Below, piece after piece: positions 17,633 through 27,113 of a DNA stretch of 64,000 nt (positions are counted from its first letter, which is position 1; each line of letters starts with the position of its first letter). A program made the translations under genes and the position numbers. The stretch is from NCBI RefSeq assembly GCF_003171655.1, contig NZ_QFZL01000004.1:477900-541899 (forward strand), given 5' to 3'. Source of the stretch: Stakelama portus (GTDB lineage: Bacteria > Pseudomonadota > Alphaproteobacteria > Sphingomonadales > Sphingomonadaceae). The notes below the pieces were generated by a model, which saw only the letters and a program-made list of their open reading frames with translations, had not been told where the DNA came from and made no database searches.

Positions 17633-18598
17633 ATGCGTCCGCTGAAACTCGTACCCGAAAATACGAACATCGATTTCCTGCGCCTGCGCACGGTGTTCAT
17701 GGCGCTTTCGGTGTTGCTGATCGTCGGCTCGATCGCACTGGTTGCCATTCGCGGCCTCAATTTCGGCGTCGATTTCGCCGGCGGCCAGATGGTGCGCGTC
17801 ACCTTTGCCCAGTCGGTGCCGGTGTCGCAGGTGCGTGAAAAGATCGACGGGCTGGGTCTGGGCGAAAGCGCGATCCAGCAGTTCGGCAGCGACCGCGACG
17901 TCGCGATTCGCCTGCCGCTTCCCAAGGGCGGCGCAGAAGCCACCGATCAGCAAGGCAACCGCCTGCGCGAATTCATCACCACGACCTGGCCGGGGGCGAC
18001 GATCGGATCGGTCGATACCGTGTCTGGCAAGGTTTCGCAGGAATTGTTCCAGAAGGGCGCGCTCGCGCTTGGCCTCGCAATGGCGGCGATCGCGGTCTAC
18101 ATCTGGATCCGGTTCGAATGGCAATTCGGCATCGGCGCGCTCTTTTCGCTGGCGCACGACGTGGCGATCACCTTTGGCTTCTTTGCGATCACCCAGCTTG
18201 AGTTCAATCTGAACATCGTCGCGGCGATCCTGACGATCATCGGCTATTCGCTGAACGACACCATCGTCGTGTATGACCGTGTCCGCGAAAATCTGCGCAA
18301 ATATCGCAAGATGGAAATCATTCCGCTGCTCAACCTGTCGACCAACGAAACGCTGTCGCGCACCATCGTCACGTCGTTGACGCTGATCATCGCGCTGGCG
18401 ACATTGGTGCTGGTGGGCCCCGAAGTGATCTTCGGCTTCTCGATCGCGATGCTGCTCGGCATCGTTATCGGTACCTATTCGTCGATCTATATCGCCAACC
18501 CGATCCTGATCTGGGCAAAGGTCGGACCGCACAGCTTCGTGCCGAAGGACAGCGCTCCTGCCGGTGCCGAACGGGTGAAGGCCAAAGAGCTTCCCTGA
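17633..18598 (+). CDS. secF: protein translocase subunit SecF
   Basis: The 321-residue SecF has six membrane helices: one N-terminal helix, the FGVDFAGGQMVRV periplasmic opening, and five helices in the C-terminal half. The conserved segment IIGYSLNDTIVVYDRVRENLRK near residue 205 carries the functional aspartates of the RND-type fold. It pairs with SecD in the translocation motor. Its stop TGA overlaps the next start in a TGATG arrangement. Confidence 0.97.
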   Translation: MRPLKLVPENTNIDFLRLRTVFMALSVLLIVGSIALVAIRGLNFGVDFAGGQMVRVTFAQSVPVSQVREKIDGLGLGESAIQQFGSDRDVAIRLPLPKGGAEATDQQGNRLREFITTTWPGATIGSVDTVSGKVSQELFQKGALALGLAMAAIAVYIWIRFEWQFGIGALFSLAHDVAITFGFFAITQLEFNLNIVAAILTIIGYSLNDTIVVYDRVRENLRKYRKMEIIPLLNLSTNETLSRTIVTSLTLIIALATLVLVGPEVIFGFSIAMLLGIVIGTYSSIYIANPILIWAKVGPHSFVPKDSAPAGAERVKAKELP

Positions 18599-18969
18599 TG
18601 CGGATGGACCGCATGGGCGCGGAAGGGCCGGTGATTTCCGGCTTTTCCGGCGGCGGTTTCGTGGTCGATGGCGGCGCGTATCGCGCGCTGGTGCTGACGC
18701 CTGTGCGCGCGGATAGCTGGACACCGCCGTCGATCGATGCACTGGGCGAGGGCGATGTCGCGCCGCTGCTGGCGCTCGATCCGCAACCGGAATTCCTGCT
18801 GCTCGGCACCGGGGCTTCGCTCGTCCGGCCGCCGGCTGCCTTTACCCAGGCACTGACGGCGCGCGGCATCGGCGTTGAAGTGATGGACAGCCGCGCGGCG
18901 GCGCGTGCCTGGGGCATGCTGCGCGCCGAACAGCGCTGGATCGCCGGGGCGCTCTACCCGCTCGATTGA
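18598..18969 (+). CDS. Mth938-like domain protein (DUF498/NDUFAF3-like)
   Basis: The 123-residue protein matches the Mth938-like fold, a small alpha/beta domain whose human relative NDUFAF3 assists complex I assembly. The core PEFLLLGTGASLVRPP and the GIGVEVMDSRAAARAWGML segment are the family hallmark. In Alphaproteobacteria it commonly follows secF, as it does here with a one-base overlap. Its bacterial function is not established. Confidence 0.85.
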   Translation: MRMDRMGAEGPVISGFSGGGFVVDGGAYRALVLTPVRADSWTPPSIDALGEGDVAPLLALDPQPEFLLLGTGASLVRPPAAFTQALTARGIGVEVMDSRAAARAWGMLRAEQRWIAGALYPLD

Positions 18970-19025
18970 AGCCGCTGCGTTGCGGCGCGGCCCCTCTCAA
19001 CTTCGGCTGGCAAGCCTTCATATCT

Positions 19026-19041
19026 CTCCCCTGAAGGGGAG
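19026..19041. terminator. short hairpin between convergent genes
   Basis: The palindrome CTCCCCTGAAGGGGAG forms a 6-bp GC-rich stem with a short loop between the plus-strand Mth938-like gene and a minus-strand gene. It has no long T-run, so it is either a weak bidirectional terminator or a dispersed short repeat. Confidence 0.4.
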
Positions 19042-19046
19042 GGGGC

Positions 19047-19376
19047 TTAGGCAGCTGTTCCCGGCTTCCGGGGCGTGCGTGGAGCGCGGGGCGCTTTGGG
19101 CGCCGCCTTGGGAGCGTTGGGAGCCTTGGGAGCCTTGGGTGCTTCGGGCGGCTGCGGTGCTTCCGGGGCATTGGCAGGCCTGGCCTTGTGATCGCGCATC
19201 CCCGCCGCAAATGCCGCAAGGCCGACTGCCACCAGTTCGGCGACGACGGGGTTGCGTGCGATTTCGGCGATCTTGCCGCTCTGCTTGCGCAGCTTTTTGG
19301 GCACCTTGATCCCCGCAATCTCCTTGGGGAGGATCGGCTTGGGGCCCTTGTCCTTCTTCGATTTCTTCTTGGCCAT
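19047..19376 (-). CDS. hypothetical protein with basic head and Ala/Pro/Lys-rich tail, 109 aa
   Basis: I do not recognise a family. The N-terminus is strongly basic (MAKKKSKKDKGPKP), then comes IAGIKVPKKLRKQ and a hydrophobic helix (VAELVAVGLAAFAAGM, about residues 45-60). The last 45 residues are a low-complexity run of APKAPKAP-type units, similar in composition to histone H1-like or AlgP-like tails. The start at ATG 19376 is preferred to an upstream in-frame start at 19397 because the basic head is a natural beginning. A DNA-, cell-wall- or membrane-associated role is possible; nothing more can be said. Confidence 0.65.
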   Translation of the reverse strand: MAKKKSKKDKGPKPILPKEIAGIKVPKKLRKQSGKIAEIARNPVVAELVAVGLAAFAAGMRDHKARPANAPEAPQPPEAPKAPKAPNAPKAAPKAPRAPRTPRKPGTAA

Positions 19377-19443
19377 GGTCAGCTCCTTCGCCTGCAAGAT
19401 CGGCCTTTTCGCACTGTGTTACAAGGCCATGACACGCACAAGC

Positions 19444-20610
19444 TCAGCCGGCGGCGACAAGTCGGTGGTAAAAGTCCGAAAGATGCGCGGCATTGGCCTG
19501 CCAGCTGAACGGCTGGGCGGCGGCGCATATCGCTGCAGTTGCGGGCGGATTGTCGACTATGTCGGTAATGCCGACAGCGAAGGCATCGGCGGTTCGCTCG
19601 ACCAGCGCACCTGCGCCCGGCACCATCACTTCGCGCGCGCCGCCGATGTCGGGGATGACGATCGGCGTGCCGCAGGCAAGTGCTTCGACCCAGGCATTGG
19701 CAAGCCCTTCCGATGCGGAAGCCAGCGCCATCACGTCCGCGGCGGCGAGCCATTGCGGCATGACGTCATGCGCCACGCTGCCCAGCAGCTGTATCCGGCC
19801 GTTGACGCCCAGCGCGTCGATCTGTGCCTGCAATTGCGCGCGCGCCGGACCTTCGCCGGCGATCCGCAGCGCGACGCCGGGAAGGCGTGCGACTGCGTCG
19901 ATGACGATGTCATGGCCCTTGCGCGCAATCAGCGCCCCGGTGGACAGCACCAGCGGGCCGGATATGCCCAGCGCCGCCTTGGCGCCGGCCCGGTCGCGCG
20001 GGTGAAAGCGCGCTGCATCGACTCCGGTCAGGCTGCGCTCGATCCGGTTGCCGTCCATGCCCAGCGCGATCATGTCGTCGCGCATCGCGTTGGATACGGC
20101 GAGACAGCCCGATGCAGCGCGTCCCGCGGCGAGGACCATGTCGCGCGTCGCAGGCGCCGTGCCCCAATGGTGGATATCGGCGCCGCGCGCCTTGATCGAT
20201 ACCGGCACGCCGAATTCGCGGCCCAGCGCAATCGCGGCGGGACCGTCGGGATAGAAGAATTCGGCAGCGATCAGGTCAAAGGGGAAGTCGCGTCGGATGT
20301 TCCGCACCAGCGGGCGAAGCGCGCGGACGAGCATCGTCGGGTGAAACCGGCCACCGGTGCCGGGGATATTGACGAAGCGCGGGCGGAAAACGTCCAGTCC
20401 GTGCCATGCCTCACGCCGGGGCAGCGCCTGTAGCGGGCGATAGCGGCGATGCCGCGCCAGCGGCCAGGGCGGCAGCCCGACCGGCGCGACCACGCGTATG
20501 TCGAGATCGTCGCGGGCGGCGATGGCGCGCGTCTGCTGTTCGACGAACACGCCGAAATTGGGGCGCGAAACGTCGGGGAACAGCGTGGAAAGCGTCAGGA
20601 TGCGCAGCAT
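19444..20610 (-). CDS. GT4 family glycosyltransferase
   Basis: The 388-residue protein has the GT-B fold of family 4 glycosyltransferases. The N-terminal half starts ILTLSTLFPDVSRPNFGVFVEQQ and the donor-binding half contains LVLSTGALIARKGHDIVIDAV, followed by the EX7E-type segment ASEGLANAWVEALACGTPIVIPDIGGAREVM around residues 320-345. It should transfer a sugar from a nucleotide donor onto a glycan or lipid at the inner membrane. The acceptor cannot be inferred because no polysaccharide genes are adjacent. Confidence 0.87.
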   Translation of the reverse strand: MLRILTLSTLFPDVSRPNFGVFVEQQTRAIAARDDLDIRVVAPVGLPPWPLARHRRYRPLQALPRREAWHGLDVFRPRFVNIPGTGGRFHPTMLVRALRPLVRNIRRDFPFDLIAAEFFYPDGPAAIALGREFGVPVSIKARGADIHHWGTAPATRDMVLAAGRAASGCLAVSNAMRDDMIALGMDGNRIERSLTGVDAARFHPRDRAGAKAALGISGPLVLSTGALIARKGHDIVIDAVARLPGVALRIAGEGPARAQLQAQIDALGVNGRIQLLGSVAHDVMPQWLAAADVMALASASEGLANAWVEALACGTPIVIPDIGGAREVMVPGAGALVERTADAFAVGITDIVDNPPATAAICAAAQPFSWQANAAHLSDFYHRLVAAG

Positions 20611-20657
20611 GGCGCCCAGCCTAGCGCGCGAAGCTTACCGAGTCGCGAATCGCCTGC

Positions 20658-20700
20658 CTTTGCCTGAGCCTGTCGAATGATGCGACAGGCTCAGGCAAAG
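20658..20700. repeat. 18-bp perfect inverted repeat with 7-nt loop
   Basis: Arms 20658-20675 and 20683-20700 are perfect reverse complements (left arm CTTTGCCTGAGCCTGTCG) separated by AATGATG. The core CCTGAGCCTGTCG resembles dispersed palindromes that I know from sphingomonad genomes. It lies between two minus-strand genes and just downstream of the GDH stop, so it may also terminate GDH transcription. Confidence 0.7.
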
Positions 20701-20715
20701 CGTGTTTCGGTCAGG

Positions 20716-23700
20716 TCAGCGTCCCAGCAGCACCCGCGCTTGCCCGGCAATCTGCGCCAGCATCGCCGCATTGGGCGTGGCGGAAAGCTTGGCGCGCTGT
20801 ACCACCTGCACGAACTGTTCGACGCGGGGAGCGTTCTCCTCCAGCCATGCGTCGACTGCCGCTTCGGGATCGGTGCCGTCGCGCCGCGCCAGGAAATCGA
20901 GCCGGAGCTGCTGGAAATCGCGCGCCAGGCTTGCGATCAGCAGACGCTCCCAGGGATCCCCGGTGTTGATGCGGGCGGCATTGGCCTGGGCCCAGTCGAG
21001 CCCGAGCACCTGACCCAGATGCGTGAAGGCGCGCGTCAGCACGGTTTCGTCGATGCCCTGGCGTTCGCCCAGATCTGCAAGGCCGACCGCGCCGTCGAGT
21101 TCGAACAGGCGGACCACGCGGGCGGCGAGTTCGGGCGGCGCCCCGGCAGCCTCCAGCTTTTCGGAAATCCGGCCGCTATGTGCGCGCACTTCCTCAAGCA
21201 GCAATGCCTTTGCCTGACGATCGAGATTGGCGATGCCCTTTTCGAGCCGCCGGATGACGTCGGACAGTTTTTCGTCGGAACGGGCAGTGCGCAGCAGGTC
21301 CGCGATCTGGCTGCGCGCGCCCACTGCGACTTCGTCGAGCAGCGCGATACGCGCCTCTTCCGACATCGCAGTCGTTTCGATCGCCTGCCAGACTTCCTCG
21401 AGCCCGAACAGCCGTTCGGCGGCGATGAACATCTTTGCGATGTCGCCCATCGCAGCGCCTTCTTCCTCGGCCAATTCGAACGGGTGGAGCACGCCCAGCC
21501 GATTGACGACGCGATTGGCGATCTTGGTCGCGATGATTTCGCCGCGCAGCCGATGCTGCTCGATTGCGTCCGAGAATCGTTCGCGCATCGCTTCGGGGAA
21601 GGAAGCGAACAGATCGGGTTCGAGCAGCGGCTCGCTGCCCAGATCGGTGGCTTCGACTGCGTCCTGCAGCGCCAGCTTGGCAGTGGCGAGCAGCACCGCG
21701 AGTTCGGGCCGCGTCAGGCCGCGACCTTCCTGCACCCGGCGGAGCAGTTCGTCATTCGCCGCCAGCCCCTCGACTGCGCGATCGAGCCTGCCCGACGCTT
21801 CGAGGATCTCGATCACCCGGACATAGGAGGGCAGGGCGACCGAACCGTCATTTTCCATGAAGGACAGCGCGAGCGTTTGCAGGCGATTATCCTCAAGCAC
21901 CAGCGCCGCGACATCATCGGTCATTTGCGCGAGCAGGTCGTTGCGATCGTCGAACTGCAGGTCGCCTTCATTCATCTCGCGGTTGAGCGCGATCTTGATG
22001 TTGACCTCGTTATCCGAACAATCGACGCCCGCCGAATTGTCGATGAAATCGGTGTTGATCCGCCCGCCGGCAGCCGCAAATTCGATGCGGCCGGCCTGAG
22101 TGGTGGACAGGTTGGCGCCTTCGCCGATCACCTTGGTACGCAACTGATCGGCATTGATCCGCAGCCGGTCATTGGCCGGATCGCCCACCTCGACATTATT
22201 TTCATGCGAGGATTTGATGTAGGTGCCGATGCCGCCGAACCAGAGCAGGTCGACCGGCGCGCGCAGGATCGCGGAAATGAGCGCAGCCGGCTCCATTTCG
22301 CTTTCCTCGATATCGAGCATCGCCTGAACTTCGGGCGTCAGCCGGATCGATTTTTCGGTGCGCGCGAAAATGCCGCCGCCCTTCGAAATCAGGTCGCGAT
22401 CATAATCGTCCCAGCTCGAACGCGGCAGTTCGAACATCCGCTTGCGCTCGTCCCAGCTTTTCGCCGGATCGGGATCGGGGTCGAGGAAGATATGGCGGTG
22501 ATCGAATGCCGCGCACAGCTTGATCGATTTCGAAAGCAGCATGCCGTTGCCGAACACGTCGCCCGACATGTCGCCGCATCCGGCGACGCGCACCGGATCG
22601 GTCTGCACATCGACGCCCATTTCGAGGAAATGGCGCTGGACCGAGACCCAGGCACCGCGCGCGGTGATTCCCATCGCCTTATGGTCATAACCATGGCTGC
22701 CGCCGCTGGCGAAGGCATCGCCCAGCCAGAAGCCGTGATCGATCGCGATCGCATTGGCGACGTCGGAGAAGGTGGCGGTGCCCTTGTCCGCCGCGACGAC
22801 GAAATAGGGATCTTCGCCGTCGAGGATCGTCACGCTCTCGGGGTGGACGACATCGCCCTTCACGATATTGTCGGTGATCGACAGCAGCGCGCGGATGAAG
22901 ACGCGATAGCTTTCTCTGCCTTCTTCGAACCAGGCATCGCGGTCCTTACGCGGGTCTGGCAATTGCTTGGGATAGAAACCGCCCTTTGCGCCGGTCGGCA
23001 CGATAACTGCGTTCTTGACGCGCTGCGCCTTCATCAGGCCCAGGATTTCGGTACGGAAATCGTCGCGCCGGTCGGACCAGCGCAGGCCGCCGCGCGCAAC
23101 CGGGCCGGCGCGCAGATGGATGCCTTCGACGCGGGGCGAATACACGAAGATTTCGCGCCACGGCAGCGGCTTGGGCAGGCCGGGAACCTGCGCACTATCG
23201 AGCTTGAACGCCAATGCCTCGGCACAGGCGGGCGAAAAGGCGTTGGTGCGCAGCGTCGCCGCGATCACGCCGCGGAACGACCGCAGGATCCGGTCGTCGT
23301 CGATCGCCGAAACCTCATCCAGCCCATGGATGATGCGATCGTCGGCCTGTGCGATCGCTTCTTCGGTTGCCGGCTGGCGGGCGGGGTCGTGCGCCAGTTC
23401 GAACCGGTCGATCAATGCCGCCGTCACCTTGGGCGCGCGGCGAAGCGCGTCGACGACGGTCAGCAGGCCATAGCTGCTTCCGGTCTGGCGCAGATAGCGG
23501 AACCAGGCGCGGCACATGGTAACCGCCAGCGGCTTGAGCCCCAGATCGACGGTCAGCCGGTTGAAGGCGTCGTTTTCGGCCTGACCGCCCAGTACCGCTG
23601 CGATCGCGGCTTCCACCGGGCCGGAATCCGCCATCAGGCGTTCCGCGCTTTCGGCGGGTAGCGACACTTCGAAATCATGGATGAACGCATCGGTGATGTC

Positions 23701-25335
23701 GCCCAGCCGGGTGGGGACCTCTTCCAATACGCGGAAGCCGAAATGCTCGAGCGTGGGTACGGCGTCGGAAAGCGGCAGCGACCCGCCGAGGCGGTAGAGC
23801 TTGAGCCGGAAGACATTGCGCGAGCCCGAAACCGGCGTGATCCGCACCGAACGATCCGCATCGGAATTGAGATCGGCCAGCCGGGCAATGTCCTGCGCCG
23901 CTTCCTCCGGCGCGTGCGTGGCGCGATAGCCCGCCGGGAACGACGTCGCATATCGCAGCGCCAGCCGCGTTGCGCCTTCGCCGACGATATCGGCCAGCGC
24001 CGCTTCGACGGCAGGAGCCCAGCCGCGCACCATCTTTTCGATTTCGGCATCGAGCGCCTGGGTGTCGGGCTTGCGCCCGCCATGCCGCAGGTCGAGCATA
24101 TAGCGGACCAGCGCCACCGCGCCGTCCTCAAGCGCGATCGACCAGCTGAGCAGATCGGCGTTTGCCGCATCGGCGAGCATGTCGCCGATCGCTTCGCGCC
24201 GCGCGGTCGAAACATCGTCGCGCGGCAACCAGACAAAGGCGAACAAGTGGCGGCTGAGCGCGCTTTCGATCAGCGCCAGCTTGGGCCGGGGACGGTCGGC
24301 GATCGACATGGCGATCAGCGCCAGCTCCTCAAGCGAATCCGACGGGAATGCCGTCGTCAGATCATTGGGCAGCGTGTTGAGCGCATGGACCAGCGCCTTG
24401 CCGGTATGGCCGCGCGGATCGAAGCCGAACGCAGCCTCCAGATTGGCCAGCCGCTCGCGCAGCACCGGCACCTGATCGGTCGGCATGTGCAGCCCGCCGC
24501 TGGTCCACAGTCCGGCATAGAGCGAAAGGCCGATGACCTTATCCCCCTTGTTGATCGGCGTGACGACCAGATCGAGCGGAACCCGGCGATGCACCGTGGA
24601 AATGCAATTGGATTTTAGCAGCAGCGGGGCAGCGCCACAGCTTTCGAACCATTCGATCGCCAATTGGCGCGAACGTTCGGCCAGAATCGGCGCGGCCATC
24701 TTGTGCCGTGCAATGCCCATCTGATCGTCGGTGCGTCCATCGGCGAACCAGATTTCATGGCCGAGCAGCGTCATATAGCCCTGCGCGAACCAGCGCATCA
24801 GCGTCGCGCCTTCGCCATTGCCCAGCTTGTCGGCATCGTCGAGCATCGCCGCCTGCATCTTGCGCCAGTCGCCAACGGCGCTGGCCACATGGTGCAGCGA
24901 ATCGGTGATATCGGCGACGATGGCCTGGCGCACGCGCGCGTCGGCACGCTCCATCTCGATATAGATCATCGATTCGGGCTCGCCCTCACCGATGTCGGTG
25001 ACTTCGCCGTCGTCGTTGCGCGTTACATGGATGACGGGGTGGAGAATGCGGTGGACCAGCAGGTCGCGCCACACGATCGCCGATGCGATCGTCGCAACCA
25101 GAAACGGCATGTCGTCATTGACGACGGCAAGCTGCAGCATCCGCCTGTCGCCGGATCGATAGCTGCGCATGGCGACGCCTGCCTCACCGGGCGGACGCTT
25201 CGCAGCTACTTCGGCGACGAAGCCGGACGCTTCAGCCCGGGCCGCCTCATCAAATCCCTCCAGCTCACCGGGCAGTGCGCCGTCGGTGAGCTTCTCCTCG
25301 ATCGCTTTTGCCAGCGAGTCTCTTGTTACTTTCAT
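20716..25335 (-). CDS. NAD-specific glutamate dehydrogenase, large (180-kDa) type
   Basis: The 1539-residue protein belongs to the very large bacterial NAD-glutamate dehydrogenase family, which oxidatively deaminates glutamate to 2-oxoglutarate and ammonia. It has a long regulatory N-terminal half and a catalytic domain in the C-terminal half. Visible there are EGIHLRAGPVARGGLRWSDR, VPTGAKGGFYPKQLP with the catalytic lysine region, DKGTATFSDVANAIA, GSHGYDHKAMGITARGAW and VAGCGDMSGDVFGNGML. Length is close to the usual 1500-1650 residues. It stands alone. It and the neighbouring glutamine/glutamate-related enzymes suggest amino acids are used as carbon sources. Confidence 0.95.
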   Translation of the reverse strand: MKVTRDSLAKAIEEKLTDGALPGELEGFDEAARAEASGFVAEVAAKRPPGEAGVAMRSYRSGDRRMLQLAVVNDDMPFLVATIASAIVWRDLLVHRILHPVIHVTRNDDGEVTDIGEGEPESMIYIEMERADARVRQAIVADITDSLHHVASAVGDWRKMQAAMLDDADKLGNGEGATLMRWFAQGYMTLLGHEIWFADGRTDDQMGIARHKMAAPILAERSRQLAIEWFESCGAAPLLLKSNCISTVHRRVPLDLVVTPINKGDKVIGLSLYAGLWTSGGLHMPTDQVPVLRERLANLEAAFGFDPRGHTGKALVHALNTLPNDLTTAFPSDSLEELALIAMSIADRPRPKLALIESALSRHLFAFVWLPRDDVSTARREAIGDMLADAANADLLSWSIALEDGAVALVRYMLDLRHGGRKPDTQALDAEIEKMVRGWAPAVEAALADIVGEGATRLALRYATSFPAGYRATHAPEEAAQDIARLADLNSDADRSVRITPVSGSRNVFRLKLYRLGGSLPLSDAVPTLEHFGFRVLEEVPTRLGDITDAFIHDFEVSLPAESAERLMADSGPVEAAIAAVLGGQAENDAFNRLTVDLGLKPLAVTMCRAWFRYLRQTGSSYGLLTVVDALRRAPKVTAALIDRFELAHDPARQPATEEAIAQADDRIIHGLDEVSAIDDDRILRSFRGVIAATLRTNAFSPACAEALAFKLDSAQVPGLPKPLPWREIFVYSPRVEGIHLRAGPVARGGLRWSDRRDDFRTEILGLMKAQRVKNAVIVPTGAKGGFYPKQLPDPRKDRDAWFEEGRESYRVFIRALLSITDNIVKGDVVHPESVTILDGEDPYFVVAADKGTATFSDVANAIAIDHGFWLGDAFASGGSHGYDHKAMGITARGAWVSVQRHFLEMGVDVQTDPVRVAGCGDMSGDVFGNGMLLSKSIKLCAAFDHRHIFLDPDPDPAKSWDERKRMFELPRSSWDDYDRDLISKGGGIFARTEKSIRLTPEVQAMLDIEESEMEPAALISAILRAPVDLLWFGGIGTYIKSSHENNVEVGDPANDRLRINADQLRTKVIGEGANLSTTQAGRIEFAAAGGRINTDFIDNSAGVDCSDNEVNIKIALNREMNEGDLQFDDRNDLLAQMTDDVAALVLEDNRLQTLALSFMENDGSVALPSYVRVIEILEASGRLDRAVEGLAANDELLRRVQEGRGLTRPELAVLLATAKLALQDAVEATDLGSEPLLEPDLFASFPEAMRERFSDAIEQHRLRGEIIATKIANRVVNRLGVLHPFELAEEEGAAMGDIAKMFIAAERLFGLEEVWQAIETTAMSEEARIALLDEVAVGARSQIADLLRTARSDEKLSDVIRRLEKGIANLDRQAKALLLEEVRAHSGRISEKLEAAGAPPELAARVVRLFELDGAVGLADLGERQGIDETVLTRAFTHLGQVLGLDWAQANAARINTGDPWERLLIASLARDFQQLRLDFLARRDGTDPEAAVDAWLEENAPRVEQFVQVVQRAKLSATPNAAMLAQIAGQARVLLGR

Positions 25336-25423
25336 GCACGCGCTATGCGCCCGCCGACCTTACTTCTCAACCCGCTAGAGGGTCAGAGAATGTGCGTAGG
25401 CAGGGATTTACGCGCGAAAAACT

Positions 25424-26725
25424 TCAGCGGATCGCGCGCATCATCAGACGCTCGACCGGGGCCTTGTCGGCGCCCATCGATGCCAGAATGTCGAGCGCGC
25501 CCTTGCCGTCATTGCGCGCGAGCAGCACGACGAATTCATCGCCCCCCTCGGTCGCGATCGGCACATGCGCCAGCACCGGACGCTTGCGCAGTTCTTCGGC
25601 GGCCCGGGCAAAGCCACCGGGCTTTTTTGCCGGGCGGCGCAGCGCGCGTTCGGCCTTCACGATTCCCTTGATGCCGCCATCGGCCGAATCGAGAAATGCG
25701 TCGAGGCCGCCTTCGGGCACATCGTTGCGGCGCGCATGCGCAAGCACCGCGGCGAATTCGGTAACGCGCGTCTTGTCGTAATCCACGCCGAAGACCAGCT
25801 TCACCGCCGGCGTCATCGGCGCACGCTCCTGCATCTTGAGCCCGGCCTTTTTCAGCATCGCGGCATATCCCGCCGCATCCGCATCGATCGCGCAGACGAA
25901 ATCATGGGCCCGGCCGAGTGCGCGATAGAGCGCCGATCGGCTGCGCGTATCCGACGCGCGCGCCGCCGCCGCCGATTCGCGCGCGAGCATCAGGCGATCG
26001 GAAAGGCTGGCGGGCAGCGATGCCGGCGCCGGCATTTCGATCGCGTCGTCATTGGCAATGCCGGCGCTGGGGCCGTCGGCCCAGACCGGCGCGGCGGGCA
26101 TCGGGCGCGGCGCCGTGCGGCGCGATTGCGCAACCTCTGCATTAAGTTTGGCCTGCGTTTCCGCGTCGACCATCTCTTTCCAGTTGATCACGCCATAGAT
26201 GAAGTCGATCGTGTCTTCATCGGACGAAAAGGGCATCAGGATGCCGCGATACAGCGTGTTGTGCCCGCGCTGGCTTACGAACTCGGCTTCGAATCCGATC
26301 GGCGCGCGATTCGCGATGATCTGAAGATAATGATCGGTCAGTCGCGACAGCAGCGACCGGCTGGGCACTTCGGCGATTCGCCGGATCGAACCGTCGACGC
26401 CGCATTCGTCGCGCAACGCGGCGCCGAGATAGCGAATCGCTGGATTTTCGACACCGTCGCTGAAATCGAGAAGCACGCTGTGCGGACCGAAATCGGCGAT
26501 ATTACCCGGATCGAGATCTTCGATCGAGGGATAGGCACGACTGCGCAGCAACGACACCCAATGGTTATAGGCGCGCACGTGCATCCGACGCTCGTCGGTG
26601 CCGATATCGAGCGGTCGATCGGTCATCGCGGCGTCGTCTTCATCCTCGCGCCGGCGGTCGTTGCGATCGCTGAGTCCGCGGGGGGCCATATCCATGCGCA
26701 TGCTCCACTCGGGCAATATGCCCAT
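25424..26725 (-). CDS. PAS domain-containing protein, 433 aa
   Basis: The N-terminal part (about residues 45-180) resembles the PAS_5-type sensory domain found in alphaproteobacteria: RAYNHWVSLLRSRAYPSIEDLDP, then a FGPHSVLLDFSDGVENPAIRYLG core and YRGILMPFSSDEDTIDFIYGVINWKE. The middle is Ala/Pro-rich and the C-terminal part is unrecognised and helical. No kinase, GGDEF or HTH domain is visible, so the output is unknown. The first ATG gives a charged N-terminus; ATGs at 26701 and 26695 are possible alternatives. Confidence 0.75.
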   Translation of the reverse strand: MGILPEWSMRMDMAPRGLSDRNDRRREDEDDAAMTDRPLDIGTDERRMHVRAYNHWVSLLRSRAYPSIEDLDPGNIADFGPHSVLLDFSDGVENPAIRYLGAALRDECGVDGSIRRIAEVPSRSLLSRLTDHYLQIIANRAPIGFEAEFVSQRGHNTLYRGILMPFSSDEDTIDFIYGVINWKEMVDAETQAKLNAEVAQSRRTAPRPMPAAPVWADGPSAGIANDDAIEMPAPASLPASLSDRLMLARESAAAARASDTRSRSALYRALGRAHDFVCAIDADAAGYAAMLKKAGLKMQERAPMTPAVKLVFGVDYDKTRVTEFAAVLAHARRNDVPEGGLDAFLDSADGGIKGIVKAERALRRPAKKPGGFARAAEELRKRPVLAHVPIATEGGDEFVVLLARNDGKGALDILASMGADKAPVERLMMRAIR

Positions 26726-26873
26726 AATCCGGTATCGGCCTTGTGCACCCTGTGTGGTAAACGACGCGTAAAGTTGCGGATACGCAGTCGAACATCGTCG
26801 TGGCGCTTGTCAGGCCGCCACACTGCTGGTAAGCGCCGCCGCCTCACCCGGCGAATCCGCCGGAGAGCCCCGG

Positions 26874-26949
26874 GCCGCTTTAGCTCAGCTGGTAGAGCAT
26901 CGCATTCGTAATGCGGGGGTCACAGGTTCGAGTCCTGTAAGCGGCACCA
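26874..26949 (+). tRNA. tRNA-Thr (anticodon CGT)
   Basis: The 76-nt sequence forms a cloverleaf: acceptor stem GCCGCTT with AAGCGGC, D-arm GCTCAGCTGGTAGAGC, anticodon loop TTCGTAA giving CGT, T-loop TTCGAGT and an encoded ACCA. The tyrosine integrase begins 164 bp downstream, so the 3' end is the likely attachment site of the element that follows. Confidence 0.96.
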
Positions 26950-27059
26950 TCTCCCCTTCCTGAAACGTCCAAAAAACCTCGTAAACCCGCAGAAATGCTG
27001 GTAAAATTGGCCAACGGCCTTCCGCTCGCGTGCGCCCCAATCCGTCCCTTTCCGGTCGA

Positions 27060-27113
27060 TTTGGGGGCCTCGGTGGGGGCGCCGAGCAAATGGTCAGAGT
27101 CGAGGCCCCCAAA
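27060..27113. promoter_or_regulatory. 13-bp inverted repeat ending on the integrase start codon
   Basis: Arms 27060-27072 (TTTGGGGGCCTCG) and 27101-27113 (CGAGGCCCCCAAA) are perfect reverse complements 28 bp apart. The right arm covers the place where the ribosome site should be and its last base is the A of the integrase ATG. The structure could limit integrase translation or be an operator or recombinase arm site. Confidence 0.6.

Noticed and set aside
20677..23661. Open plus-strand frame of nearly 1000 codons
   Set aside because: It is antisense to the NAD-glutamate dehydrogenase, has no family motifs and reads as composition-driven Arg/Gln/His/Asp-rich sequence, as expected opposite a GC-rich gene.
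26926..26949. Direct repeat of the tRNA-Thr 3' end as attR elsewhere in the window
   Set aside because: I found no second copy of the terminal tRNA-Thr bases up to 64,000; the right end is either beyond the window or lost.
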